Source of the DNA: Rebecca billardiae RCC1528
Taxonomy: Eukaryota; Haptophyta
Assembly (NCBI GenBank): GCA_965240325.2
Contig: OZ251229.1
Span: 1,798,001-1,862,000 of the forward strand
DNA: 64,000 nucleotides
Direction: 5' to 3'
The notes under the pieces were generated by a model. The model was not told the origin of the DNA. It worked only from the letters and a program-made list of their open reading frames with translations, and searched no databases. Positions 43,213-53,729 of the stretch are shown piece after piece. Made by a program: the position numbers and the translations under genes. Position 1 is the stretch's first letter. Every line of letters starts with the position of its first letter.

Positions 43213-43572
43213 TTTCATCTCTTCTGCCGGTTACACCTGCCTGAGCTGTGTTGCACTGTCGTCAAGTCGTCGTCAGTGTACTGGTACTGATGTGCTGGAA
43301 AATGGCGGAAACCTCCCCGAACTCATATGTGCAGCTGCAACGACAGGTACGGGTCCGACGTTATCGTAGGAACCAAAGTTGTCTCCTGCTAGTTTTTGTG
43401 ATGAACCGTATATTGAAGAACTTCCCGACATTTCTTACCCAGGGCGGCCGCGGTGCGCTTGTGATTGGTCCGCGGCGAACAACTGCCCAAGGGAAGGAAG
43501 CCGACCGACGAACGGTACCAGTATCCCGCCCAAACCAGCCAGATCCAATCATTGTCAGCCTCGCCGATCAGA
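43213..43572. other. Intergenic, upstream of EamA transporter
   Basis: 360 bp of mixed sequence. It includes CCTGCCTGAGCTGTGT at about 43229-43244, which matches the core of the hairpin MITE at 55228-55355, possibly an old remnant. Presumably also contains the transporter promoter. Confidence 0.4.
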
Positions 43573-44679
43573 ATGTTGGCGCGACTGTGCCGCGTTGACG
43601 GGCATAGGCTGGGCATCGTCGCCGCGCTCGCGGGGGTGTTGCTCATCTCGAGCGATGGGCTGCTGGTCAAGCTCGCCGGCATTTCGGGCGCATCGGCGGC
43701 GTCGATTGTCATCTTCAAGGGCCTCTTCGGCGCCAGCATGATGCTGGGAGGGATTGTGTGCAGGCGCGTGGCCGAATGGCGCGCCGCGACGCCCGCCGCG
43801 CCGTTGGAGTGGGCGCCGAGCCGCGAGGGCCTTCGACATATCGTGATCGGCGCGTTCCTCGCGGCGTTCCTTTTCATCGGCTTTACGCTGAGCTTCCATT
43901 TCACCACCTCGGCGAACGTGCTCGCGTTCACCGCGCTCTCGCCCATCTGGGCGTCGCTGCTCACCAAGCCCGTGCTCGGCGAGCCGCTACTATGGCGCAC
44001 GATCATCGCGAACGCGGGCGCGCTCGTCGGGACGGCCATCGTCGTCACAGGCGTCGCGCTACGGGCGGGCGACGCCGTCGCCACGAGCACGTCCGTGCTC
44101 GGCACAGGCCTCGCCATCCTGACTGGGATCGCGAGTGGCTTCTACTATACGACGATCCGCTCGGCGCACACGCGCGCGCCGGGGACGAGCATGATCTACG
44201 CGCCCGCGCTGGGGCTGGTTCTCGCCACGGGGTTCGGCCTGGCGCTGATACCCGTGCTGCACGACCCGGCCAAGCCGCTCGTGCCCAGCGGCATGGCCAT
44301 GGTGTGGATCTTTGTGAACGGCGCGTTTTGCGTCGCGACCGCGATCGGGTTTGTCACCCTCGCGGCGACCCTGGCGCCGCCGGCGGAGGTGTCGCTGGTC
44401 ATGCAGCTGGAGGGGCTGCTCGGCCCGCTGTCGACATTCATCGTGCTCAACGAGGTGCCCACCGTCTTCACGCTCTGCGGCGGCTTGGTCGTGCTCACGT
44501 GCGTGATTGGGCACGAGGCCCTCATGTTCGTCTCGCTGACGCGCCAAGCCCGCGAAGCCAAAGCGGCCGGCGCCGACTTCACCGCCAACGGCAACGGCGT
44601 CTCTCACGAGGAGGTATTGTCGAATGGGAACGGAAAGCGCGCTCCCGCGGACGAGGCGCTCGTCGTCGCGAAGGTCTAG
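43573..44679 (+). CDS. EamA/DMT-superfamily multi-pass transporter (368 aa)
   Basis: ATG 43573 (MLARLCRVDGHRLGIV) to TAG 44679. About ten hydrophobic helices in two halves as in drug/metabolite transporter proteins: GIVAALAGVLLISSDGLLVK, SIVIFKGLFGASMMLGGIV, HIVIGAFLAAFLFIGFTL, AFTALSPIWASLLTK, NAGALVGTAIVVTGVAL, GTGLAILTGIASGFYY, YAPALGLVLATGFGLAL, IFVNGAFCVATAIGFVTLAA and the end pair PLSTFIVLNEVPTVFTLCGG and LVVLTCVIGHEALMF. The SPIWASLLTKPVLGEPL and VSLVMQLEGLLGPL stretches match the EamA half-ends. The C-tail is soluble and polar. Substrate cannot be inferred; such proteins move small metabolites across plasma, plastid or Golgi membranes. Intronless. Confidence 0.9.
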   Translation: MLARLCRVDGHRLGIVAALAGVLLISSDGLLVKLAGISGASAASIVIFKGLFGASMMLGGIVCRRVAEWRAATPAAPLEWAPSREGLRHIVIGAFLAAFLFIGFTLSFHFTTSANVLAFTALSPIWASLLTKPVLGEPLLWRTIIANAGALVGTAIVVTGVALRAGDAVATSTSVLGTGLAILTGIASGFYYTTIRSAHTRAPGTSMIYAPALGLVLATGFGLALIPVLHDPAKPLVPSGMAMVWIFVNGAFCVATAIGFVTLAATLAPPAEVSLVMQLEGLLGPLSTFIVLNEVPTVFTLCGGLVVLTCVIGHEALMFVSLTRQAREAKAAGADFTANGNGVSHEEVLSNGNGKRAPADEALVVAKV

Positions 44680-44765
44680 CGCCGGGCGCCGTAGCCACCC
44701 GTCTCAGACTTAAGTGGGAGGGCGACCGGACCGTTAAATCGGCCCGGCTGAGTCTGAGCACTCAA

Positions 44766-44785
44766 TAATATATATATATATATAT
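44766..44785. repeat. (TA)n microsatellite, short
   Basis: About 20 bp of AT alternation directly after the transporter gene. Confidence 0.9.
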
Positions 44786-44929
44786 CCATCTGGCCCTTGG
44801 CGCTGGCCTCCTCCGTGCCCTTCGCTCCACCCTAGGTGGGGCAGGGGGTGCGGGGTGTGACGCGCCCAGGGCGGCCAGGTTCCCCAGCATCAAGCACTGC
44901 ATCTGCAGCAGCCCGCCGGCGGGCTGGGC

Positions 44930-45215
44930 TGCGACATCGACTACCACCTCATCTGCTTCATCGCCCAGAGCGCGCTAGGCGGCGCGCTCACTCTCCAAGC
45001 CCCTCTTCTGCAGCTGCGCGCCGCTTGGCCGGCGCGCGGCGACGCGTACTACGACCTCATCCTCATCCAGGCGCCCACGCCGCACGCGGGCGCACGGGGG
45101 CGACAGCCGCGGCTGCCGCTTGCCGGAGCTGCTCGCCGCTAGGTCGGCGGGCGGCGACATCGACTACGACCTCACCCTCATCCAAGTGCTCCGGAAGGCG
45201 CTCGGCCGCGGCGGC
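44930..45215. repeat. Three imperfect repeats encoding GDxxYDLxLIQ-like units
   Basis: The core ACATCGACTACCACCTCATC near 44934, GCGTACTACGACCTCATCCT near 45044 and ACATCGACTACGACCTCACC near 45158 recur at spacings of about 110-115 bp. Two copies share a frame, the third does not, and a stop intervenes. It looks like a degraded tandem repeat and not a gene. Confidence 0.45.
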
Positions 45216-45379
45216 ATCTGCCGTCGCCGCCGCGTGCCCCAGGCCGAGGCGGTGCTCCATCCCGGCCCCGCTCCCGTAGGGGGGCAGGGCTGCGGGTGGC
45301 GCACTGTCTGACCTGGACGGAAGGCGCGGACGCATTCTATGTGTCTGTTGCACTCTGAGCCTGACGCTTGTCCGATGCT

Positions 45380-45389
45380 GCCACGTCGT

Positions 45390-45487
<98 letters not shown>

Positions 45488-45495
45488 CGACGTGG
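45380..45495. repeat. Long (TA)n tract capped by 12-bp inverted repeats
   Basis: CCACGTCGTTAA (45380-45391) precedes about 93 bp of alternating AT, and TTAACGACGTGG (45484-45495) follows it. The whole is one long self-complementary palindrome. Confidence 0.9.
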
Positions 45496-45606
45496 TATGC
45501 AACGGGCAGGCGTCAGAGTCAGCAAGCTGTAGCAGCAGATCGAGCAGCAGAGACAAACACCAGGATCAGCGCTCCTCGCCGTCGTCCCCCCCCTCATAGT
45601 CGCCCA

Positions 45607-47359
45607 TCACTCCATCGCCGAGCGGAAGCTCGACGCACCGTCTGGCGTCGACGCGCACGCGCCACCGCGGTGGTCGCGGTGCCACGCGTCGTCAGCAGTC
45701 GTCTCGAAGTAGTCGTCGTATGCAGCGCCCCCGCGGGCGCGTGCCCCCGGGCGCACGTGCGCCATGCGCGCGCGGGCGATGAGCATCTTGGCCTGGCCAC
45801 GCAGGCAGCGCATGCCCAGCTCGCGCCGCATGGTGCCGAGCAGCGCGCGCTCGGCGGCGGGGCGCGAGGGCGCGCTGAGGCGCGCGCGCCACGTGTCCCG
45901 CCCCATCTTGGCGATCTTCTTGAGGGTGAGGTCCACCTCCGCGCTCCACTCGCCGAACGCCCCCACGACAATCGGGACGATCGCGGGGAAGGTGTCGAGC
46001 CGCGCCTCGTATGGGCCCACCTGGCCCTCAAGCGTGCCGTAGACCTCGCGGTCGAGGAGCTGCAGCTGCTTGCGCCGCTCGCGCGGGACGAGTTCCGCGC
46101 GGTGGCGCACCGCACCGTTGCGGCCGTCGCTCACCCTGTAGCGCGACTGGCTCAGCGAGATGGTCTTGACCTCGAACAGGGTACAGTTGCCGTGCACCTC
46201 GGCACTCAGGTCCACCACCGGCACGCGCTTGCGGTCCGTGCCGAGCACCGCCTGCGCCTGGGCGGTGGACTGGGCGTGCACCGAGCCGAAGATCCAGGTG
46301 TCCTCCGGCACGGCGTACACACCGGCGTACGTGCGGAAGAACCCCGCCAGCACGCGGATCACCGGGTCGTGCCGGTAGCGTGCGACGTGGTCGCCGGGGA
46401 GCGCGTTGCGGCCGGACGCGCTGAGGAGCGCGTCGCCGTACGCGTCCACCCGGACGCCAGGACCCGAGCGCGTGGGCACGTACGCCCCGGCCTGGGCCAG
46501 CGGCGCGCAGACCGGGCTGGGGATCCCGAGCGCGCGCGCCGCGATCTCGAGCCACTCACCCTGGTGGTGGACCGCCGCGCTGCCGATCGGGAGCGCGCCC
46601 ACGAACGCGAGTGAGGCACGGTCCACGTTCTGGATGAGGTGCACACGGCGGTCGTCCCGCGAGAGAGAGCTGAGCTGCCGCCGCAGGAGCCAGCCGTGGG
46701 TGTTCTCGACGTCCTCCGTGATGTCCTTGGCGAGGCTGTAGTAGATGGTGCCGTCCACAGCCCGGCGTGCAGTGGGTGCCACCTGACCCGCCGGGAGGTG
46801 GAGCACGCAGTAAGGCTGCCGGTTGGGCACAGCTGGCGCCTCCTGCTCGGCGAGCTGGAGGCGCTCCCAGATGGTCGCGAGCGTCCGCCCGAGCGCCGAG
46901 CCCGACTGCAGAAACTGGCGCCATCCGGCGGCGCGCATGTCCACGAACGCGTCGCGGCCCACGCGCGCGACGATGGAGTCGCGCTCGAGGACGCCGTGCA
47001 CGGCGACGCCGCCCTGCATGGGGGCGTGGCGGTCGAGGAACGCGGGAACAGCGGCGTGGGCCCCCGCCCAGAAGGCGGCGGGTGCCCGCTGCGCCGCCGA
47101 GCGCAGGGCGAGCCCCCCGAGGCGGACGGGCAGGCGGAGCCGCTGCAGCATGATGTCGTCGAGCTGGTCGTCGGTGGGGAAGCCTAGCGCGACGCCGGCC
47201 TGCCGGAGGATGATAGCGTCAAACCGCTCACACGCCTCGGCGGTGGCGTCGGGCTCGATGTGGCGGAGGAAGTAGTCGAGCTTCGTCGAGGTCGAGTAGT
47301 GCGTGAGCACCCACAGCCCCTGCTTGTGCGCCGAGCCGAGCCTGTTGATCAGCTTGTTC
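45607..47359 (-). mobile_element. 5'-truncated retrotransposon: C-terminal part of reverse transcriptase with putative PD-(D/E)XK nuclease
   Basis: The minus-strand frame enters from a TA microsatellite and reads about 584 codons to a stop at 45607, with no start of its own. It contains HYSTSTKLDYFLRHIEP and LQRLRLPVRLGGLALRSA, the thumb-region signature found downstream of the catalytic domain in non-LTR-type reverse transcriptases of algae and protists. Further on, RVPVVDLSAEVHGNCTLFEV followed by KTI has the D...E-x-K pattern of a restriction-like endonuclease, as in site-specific LINEs. The catalytic YxDD block would lie upstream and is absent, so the copy is dead on arrival. TA tracts flank both sides (45391-45484 and 47361-47385). 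The frame is intact, so insertion is probably recent. Confidence 0.7.
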
Positions 47360-47360
47360 G

Positions 47361-47385
47361 TATATATATATATATATATATATAT
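47361..47385. repeat. (TA)n microsatellite at the 5' edge of the RT fragment
   Basis: About 25 bp of AT alternation exactly where the reverse transcriptase homology begins. Confidence 0.9.
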
Positions 47386-47569
47386 TACAGTCACTGTACT
47401 AGTGTTAGCAGTGACGATGACTGAGCGGTCGTCTATGAATGCCTACAACCCCTTGATGATGTTGGGCCCGATCCCCTCGGAGATCGGTCGTCTTGGCAGG
47501 CTCAGCTGCGCCTGGCAGTAGTGGCACTTGCGTCGCATGGGCGCGCACTGCCCGCGGCCGCGGAGACGT

Positions 47570-48210
47570 GCTGAACGTGCCTATGAGCGAGGCGCTTGAC
47601 ATGGAAGGGCGCTGCGCGCTCTCTCGCGGCTGCTCAGCTATACACTTTGTCTGCGCGGGCGCCTCCACGGCCGAGCGCGCCCCCCAAGCACCTCCAGGGC
47701 TGCCGCGCGGGAAACTTGGCTGCTGCGCCGAGGCCAGCGCACAGTAAGGTGATCCGCCAACCTGCATCGCCCACGCCGGTCAGCGGCGTGGGCGCAGACT
47801 GCTCGGCGCGCCCGGCAATCTGCTCGGGTCAGCTGCTCGCACACCTTTCGGGCAAGGCGCGCGACGCGCACGGGCTGGTCGTCTGCGGCAGGAGATGGTG
47901 CGCGCGAAGTGTGAGTGAGCGCGCCATGTTGCGCTGCGGCGCTCAGAACGTGCGCGCGCGTACTTGTCACAGCCACGCGCGAGAGAGGGCTCGGGGGCGG
48001 GGAGAAAGAGTGTGGCATGTGGCTCCTCTCGCGAGCCATGAGCCACCACGCTCGTCAGCATCAAGTCAGACCTCTCGCGTGCGAGCATGCACAGGTGCGT
48101 TCGAACACTCGCGTTCGCGCGAGCGCGCGAGCGCGTGGCACCACAAGTTGGAGCGCGTGAGTCGCTGCACAGCGTAGCTGCTGCGTAGCGCATCCACGGC
48201 GCGCAGTACT
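47570..48210. repeat. Diverged copy of foldback family C
   Basis: Blocks shared in order with the arms of foldback C: GAGCGAGGCG..., ...CTCTCGCGGCTGC, CTCCAGGGCTGC (C: GCCAGGGCTGC), CCAACCTGCA, GACTGCTCGGCG, GGGCAAGGCGCGCG, GGAGATGG, GTTGCGCTGCG..GCTCAG and CCACGCGCGAGAG. It looks like roughly three-quarters identity with small gaps. Present as a single copy and not as an inverted pair. Confidence 0.6.
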
Positions 48211-48353
48211 GTACGCGGTCTCGTGTGCCAGCGCCGTTCCAGGGCGGGGCCGCGCGCCAGTGGCGCCACCGAGAAAACGGTCTCCAGCAGAGACCGTCTT
48301 TGGCGGCTGGCGGCCAGAGACCGTCTCTGCAGCTGGGCCGGGCTCCCCAGAGC

Positions 48354-49511
48354 TACAGGCTGGTCTCACCAAGAACTTCCCGAGGCTTTGAATTTTTTTT
48401 TTCAGTCCCACTGCGTCTGCGGAAAATTCTCGATGGCGCCATTAAATCGGCCGCATCGAGAGCTCTCCGACGAGGGGTCGCACGCCTCTGTCCGCCCCGC
48501 CGTTGTCGAGATTCAAACCCCCACCCCCCTGCAAAAAATGAACGGCGCGCGATCTCGGTCCGTGCGACCCCTAGTGGTGTTGTTCACACGGTTGCCCGTA
48601 CCCCAAGCCCCTCTCCTCATCCCCACCCTCGCTGTAGCACTGAAACATTGCGTCGTTGTTCTCGCCCGCAGAAGCCGCCGAGCGTTGCGGGTCAACGTGG
48701 GACCTGGCATGAGTGACAGGTGTCTTCATGTCCCACAGCGCGTCTCTTCCATGCTGTCGAGGTTGTGGGCCTCATCGCGCTCGTTGCAACGTCCTTCCTG
48801 CGCCTCCCCACCTGTATCAGTGCCTGACGATGTTGCTTGGAGCACACTCAACCCGCCTTGCCGCCGCACTGTTCAGGGCGGAACTCCTTCGCAATGTTGA
48901 AGCGTGCGGCTGCCCTTGACAGACGTACGTAGGCTCTCGCACCCCCCGCTTCCACTGCGACAGATTCGAATACCTGCTGCGAGTGAGCCAACTGCGACGA
49001 AGTGCAATGTGCTCGTCGTGTTCGTTCGGACTCGGAGCCGTTCGAGCGGCGCGCAAGTGACAAGTGCATCTGGCGAGGTCCCACCAACAGAGGCAGGGGC
49101 TTTGGCTGTAACCACAGCGATCATGGAACGGCTCTCGCGGGCGCAGTCATCAAGCAGTGCGCCATGCTCCGCCTCCGCGCGGGCCAGGTCCGCGCGTGGC
49201 CGACCTCGTGGTGATGGATGCCGCCTGGGCGTCCGAAGCGGCAGAAGCCTGCCGGACTGCGGAAACCCCGACGAAACCTCAGTTCAGCGCCACTTCAGAC
49301 TGCTCGGCCCACTGTGAAAACCACTGTGACGGCGCCTCCGCGGCGGAGCGCCGGGCACGAGGTGAGCGACGCGCGCGGCTCCGCGGACAATTTTGTCGGG
49401 GACTAGACCCACGATGCGAGCGATCGTACTCAGCCGATTCCCCGTGCTCGCCCGCCGCGAGCGCGGACACGTCGGCAGCGCTCGGGAAGTTCTTGGTGAG
49501 ACCAGCCTGTA
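48354..49511. mobile_element. 1.16 kb non-autonomous element with 29-bp TIRs and TA target duplication
   Basis: TIRs at 48356-48384 and 49481-49509 are perfect inverted copies starting CAGGCTGGTCTCACC at the outer end. Both ends are directly flanked by TA (48354-48355 and 49510-49511), the duplication typical of Tc1/mariner-type insertion. The interior has no transposase; open frames are short. A related imperfect hairpin motif GGTCTCCAGxxGCAGAGACCG lies just outside each end (about 48280 and 49519). Confidence 0.75.
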
Positions 49512-49649
49512 TCTATTCGGTCTCCAGTGGCAGAGACCGACCCGACCGTCTGTAAAAACTGTGCCCTGGCGGGCGGGGGGGTCGGCGGGGCCGCCGTGCC
49601 AGTGCTATCGCAATATTTCCCCAGCGGGTTGGCGGCGTCTTTTTATATA

Positions 49650-50247
49650 TACAGGTGGATACGGGTCAACTGGACACCGGGGCTAACTGGACACTCAGCG
49701 GGCGGCGGGCCTCGTGGCGAGGGCTCGTGGGCGAACGAGCACGAGCGCCCACTGGCGGGTCGCCACGACGGCGCACGATGTTTGCTGAACTCACCTGGTC
49801 GTGGAACGTCGTCTGCGCACGCGCCAGGTCGCGCTTCTCGCCGCCTTCGCCTTGTTTCATGAGTCCCGCGCACAAGGCCGAACGCCAGCGTTTCAAGCCG
49901 CAAGGCGCGTGCGCGGACTCAGGAAGGGCGGACTCCGAGGCAAGGCGCGGTTGCGCTGGCGTGGGTAGGTCCCAGAGCAACCGTCCGAGCCGATGCACAC
50001 GCTTTTCCTCCGCGCGCGCGTCTCTGAGCTCGATTCCCATGCCTCAGCCAGTGCCAGGGGCTAATTGGACAGTGCCATTGCGGCCGCCACGCGCGGAGAC
50101 GGGCCCGCAGCGCAGAAAGCGCGCTGCGGCGGAACTCCAGGGACCCCCTGAAGTCCGTCCCTGGCGCCCCTTCGACCCCAATGCTCCGAGAGAGGCCTCC
50201 GCGTGAGTTGGGTCGGCCACTGTCCAGTTGACCCGTATCCACCTGTA
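49650..50247. mobile_element. 0.6 kb non-autonomous element with 25-bp TIRs and TA target duplication
   Basis: Perfect TIRs at 49652-49676 and 50221-50245, outer sequence CAGGTGGATACGGGTCAACT, flanked by TA (and a further TA, so TATA) on each side. Subterminal copies of CTAAYTGGACA occur at about 49681 and 50062. There is no coding capacity for a transposase. Like the 1.16 kb element it begins CAGG and ends CCTG next to TA, so both may use the same transposase. Confidence 0.75.
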
Positions 50248-50249
50248 TA

Positions 50250-50700
50250 GGGAAAAGTACCGTTGGTGGCACTTCGCCGAAAAATTGGTACGGTTGGTGG
50301 CGGGTACCGTTGGTGGCACTCCAGCCCAAATTTGGGCCCGTTGGTGGCAGTCGGCCGTGCGGCCGAAAACTTTCGCGCCTTCGCCGCGGGCGAGAAGGCC
50401 GGCGAGCAGGCCGGCACGCTGCGTTGGACGTGCGCGGCTCGCGCGCACGCGCGAGTGCAGGCCGTGTGTCAGTGGGCGCAGACTCAGCACGGCCGTGCGC
50501 GCCATGTCGCGTGCCGCCGCCGTGCATGGCGCTCGCACAGGCCACCATCGCGCCGTCACATGCGAAAGCAGGGCGGCGGCGCGGCGCGGTGGTGGCGCGC
50601 GCCGGGTTGCGCGCACCGCCCCGTGGCAGTGTACGCGGTGGGTGGCGACGCGCGTGGCCCTTGCGGGGCGCGCAGCCGTGCGCCCCGTGGACGCGCCGCC
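50250..50700. repeat. Left arm of foldback repeat B with GTTGGTGGC iterons
   Basis: Reverse complement of about 53055-53504. It begins exactly next to the 0.6 kb element. Four copies of CGTTGGTGGC (one as GGTTGGTGGC) lie at 50261, 50292, 50308 and 50339. The identity to the right arm is very high near the outer end and decays inward past about 50690. Confidence 0.8.
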
Positions 50701-51395
50701 GTCGCGCGGCGCGCGCGCGGCCGCGCCGCGGCGCGTGCTCGCAATGGTGGGCCGGCCACACACGCGCGTGTGCGTGCGTCGCGCATCAGCGCCAGAGCGC
50801 GCCGCCGGCGCGCGCAGGGCTGCGCGCACCACGTCAAGTGGTGCCCGCATGGCGGTGGTGATGCGCGACGCGGCGGGAGACAGCGCGCGTGGCCCGTGTG
50901 AGGCGCGCAGCTGCACGTCCCGCAGAAGCGCCGCCATTGTGTGGGGCGCGCGCGGCCGCGCCGCGGTGCGCACTCCGCCCAACGCGGTGCGCGCAGCCCG
51001 GCCCGCACTGGCGCCGCGGCGCGGCCGTGCGCGCGCCGTGCGATGGCGATGCGCACGCGCAATTGCGGTGCTCCCGCTGGGCGCGCGGATGCGCGTGGCT
51101 GCGAGCCGCGCGCGGGCCACGCGCGCTGTCGCCCACCGCACCGCGCATCACCACCGCCACGCGGGCACCACTTGACGCGGTGCGCGCACCCCTGTGCGCG
51201 CCGGCGCGAGCGCACCACAATTGCATGCGGTTAGTGCGGGCCGGGCTGCGCGCACCGCGCTGGGCGGTTCCCGTCTCTTGGACGTAGTGCGCGGCGACAG
51301 CGCGCGTGGCCCCGCGGGGTGCGCAGCTGCGCGCCTCGCTGACGCGCTGCTATTGGCTGTGCGCGGCCGCAACGTAGTGGCGCCGGCTCGCGCTG
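50701..51395. repeat. GC-rich nested inverted repeat inside foldback B
   Basis: About 50815-50895 and 51110-51195 are inverted copies of each other (shared CACCACTTGACG and CGCATCACCACCGCCA.GCGGGC cores, orientation reversed). Related shorter units CGGGCCACGCGCGCTGTC also recur at about 51112 and 52938. No gene seen. Confidence 0.55.
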
Positions 51396-52107
51396 ATGGC
51401 CTGCGCACACCACGCGGTGTGCCGGCGCCTGTGCCGACGCCTCCGCCGCCGGTGCCGCTGCGCTCCGCGCAGCTGCTGCCACCATCAGCTCAATCCACCA
51501 CATCCGCCACCGCCACCGCCGTCGTTGCAGCCGCCCCCGCCGCCCCCGCCTCCGCCGCCTCGCTGCGAGCCGCAGCTGCTGCCACCCTGACTCACCTGAG
51601 CTCCACCACCGCCGCAGCCGGTGCCCCGGTGCCGTCGCCACGCGCAGCGCAGCGGCTGCCACGCTCAGCCACCACCTCAGCCGGTGCCGACGCCACCGCC
51701 ACTACCGCCGCGCCGCTGCAGTCAGTGCCGCTGCTGCCGCGTGCCGCGAGGCAGCCCCCGTCCTCAACCTCCGTCACAGCAGCAGCAGCCACTTCAGCTG
51801 TGCCGCCGCCGCCGCCGCCGTTGCACGCAGCACTGCTGCCACCACAACTGCAGCTTGCAGCACCTGCTGATGGCTGCTCTGCAGGTCCAGCTGGCACGAC
51901 TGCAGGCCGTTCAGCAGCCGAAATCGCTTAGTTAGACTCGGGGTCGCTGCTGTCCAGGTTCTTCATCGTCAGGCTGCTGGTGCTGTTGCCCACTGATGAG
52001 TCGTGGATGGTGATATACACCAGAGGCCCATTTTGACCACATGCTCACCGCAATCGCCATCGTCTGAGACTTGAGTACTCAGTGCCCTCAACAATTGATT
52101 AACCTTA
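51396..52107. other. CCG/GCA-rich low-complexity DNA
   Basis: The first 530 bp consist of imperfect CCGCCG, GCAGCTGC and CACCACC units. Frames on either strand give simple Ala/Pro or Gly/Ala runs without a gene's features. 51940-52107 is ordinary sequence with nothing recognised. Confidence 0.45.
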
Positions 52108-52770
52108 TTATTGTGTTTGACTGTTGACTGTTGACATAAACCCGGCTGACGTCATGATGCGTGGGTGGCTGGGTGCAGCTCGACCGAATGGAGAGTGCCT
52201 TAGCCGCAGGTGTCCGTCATGCAAGCCTAGGCAGCCAGGAGTAGGTGTAGTGATGTGCAGGTGTGCTCTCCAGAGGGTAATCAATTGTTGAGACGAGGAC
52301 TGTAGGTGCTCTTGCGGTAGCACATTGCGGGGATGCAAGGCAGCAAACGTGCGTTCATCAGCGGTGGGAAATGCAGTCAGCAGCTGCTGCCCCACATATG
52401 CTGCTCCAAATGGGCTCTCTGGCTCAGCGCAGCTGAGCGCCAGGCTCCACCACTCCATGCTGCCAGCTGCACTGCACTGCAGTCCGAGCCAACATGAGGC
52501 TTGCACAGCTGGTCGTCGTTCCCGTGGCCCACTCAAAAGTGGTCCCGCTTGAGACGCTTGCTCAGCTCTGCAGGAAGTGCACCACCCCTCACAAGCGACC
52601 GCTTTACTGCGTGCACCAACGCCCGCAGCTGATGGCACAAGCACACAGTGCTGCTTCTGCACTTGATTGAATGCCCTTGCAGCCTCCTGTTGCACAACAT
52701 CGACGCCATCTGCTCTGCAGGCGAGCTCCACTGAAGTCAACGAGTCCACAGCAGAGTACTGAGTAGCCAA
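52108..52770 (-). CDS. Possible protein-coding fragment, unrecognised
   Basis: An open frame of 220 codons with protein-like, less GC-biased composition (ATQYSAVDSLTSVELACRAD; AARAFNQVQKQHCVLVPSAA; EGWCTSCRAEQASQ; LTAFPTADERTFAALHPRN; SSQQLITLWRAHLHITT). It lacks a good ATG at its beginning (TTG at 52770) and lies inside foldback B, so it is more likely part of a mobile element than a host gene. No family recognised. Confidence 0.3.
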   Translation of the reverse strand: MATQYSAVDSLTSVELACRADGVDVVQQEAARAFNQVQKQHCVLVPSAAGVGARSKAVACEGWCTSCRAEQASQAGPLLSGPRERRPAVQASCWLGLQCSAAGSMEWWSLALSCAEPESPFGAAYVGQQLLTAFPTADERTFAALHPRNVLPQEHLQSSSQQLITLWRAHLHITTPTPGCLGLHDGHLRLRHSPFGRAAPSHPRIMTSAGFMSTVNSQTQ

Positions 52771-53054
52771 CAGCCTTGAAGTGGGGCCCGCCTGCCTGCG
52801 TCCTCACAAACTATAGTGCCACCTCAGACTCACCAGCTGCACCAAATGAGAATGCATGCATGGCTTGTCTACATTTCCCTGCCTCAGTCCCATGCGATTG
52901 CGGCGCGTCCACGGGGCGCACGGCTGCGCGCCCCGCGCGGGCCACGCGCGCTGTCGCCCGCCGAGCCGCGCATCACCGCCACCATTACGCAATGCGCACA
53001 GCCCTGTGGGGCCGCAGCGCCGCAGCACGGCCGTGCGCGCGCGCAATTGCGGCG

Positions 53055-53676
<622 letters not shown>

Positions 53677-53729
53677 CGGTTTGACGGGCAGGATGACGAA
53701 TAACAATGCGACATACAGATGATGGTGAG

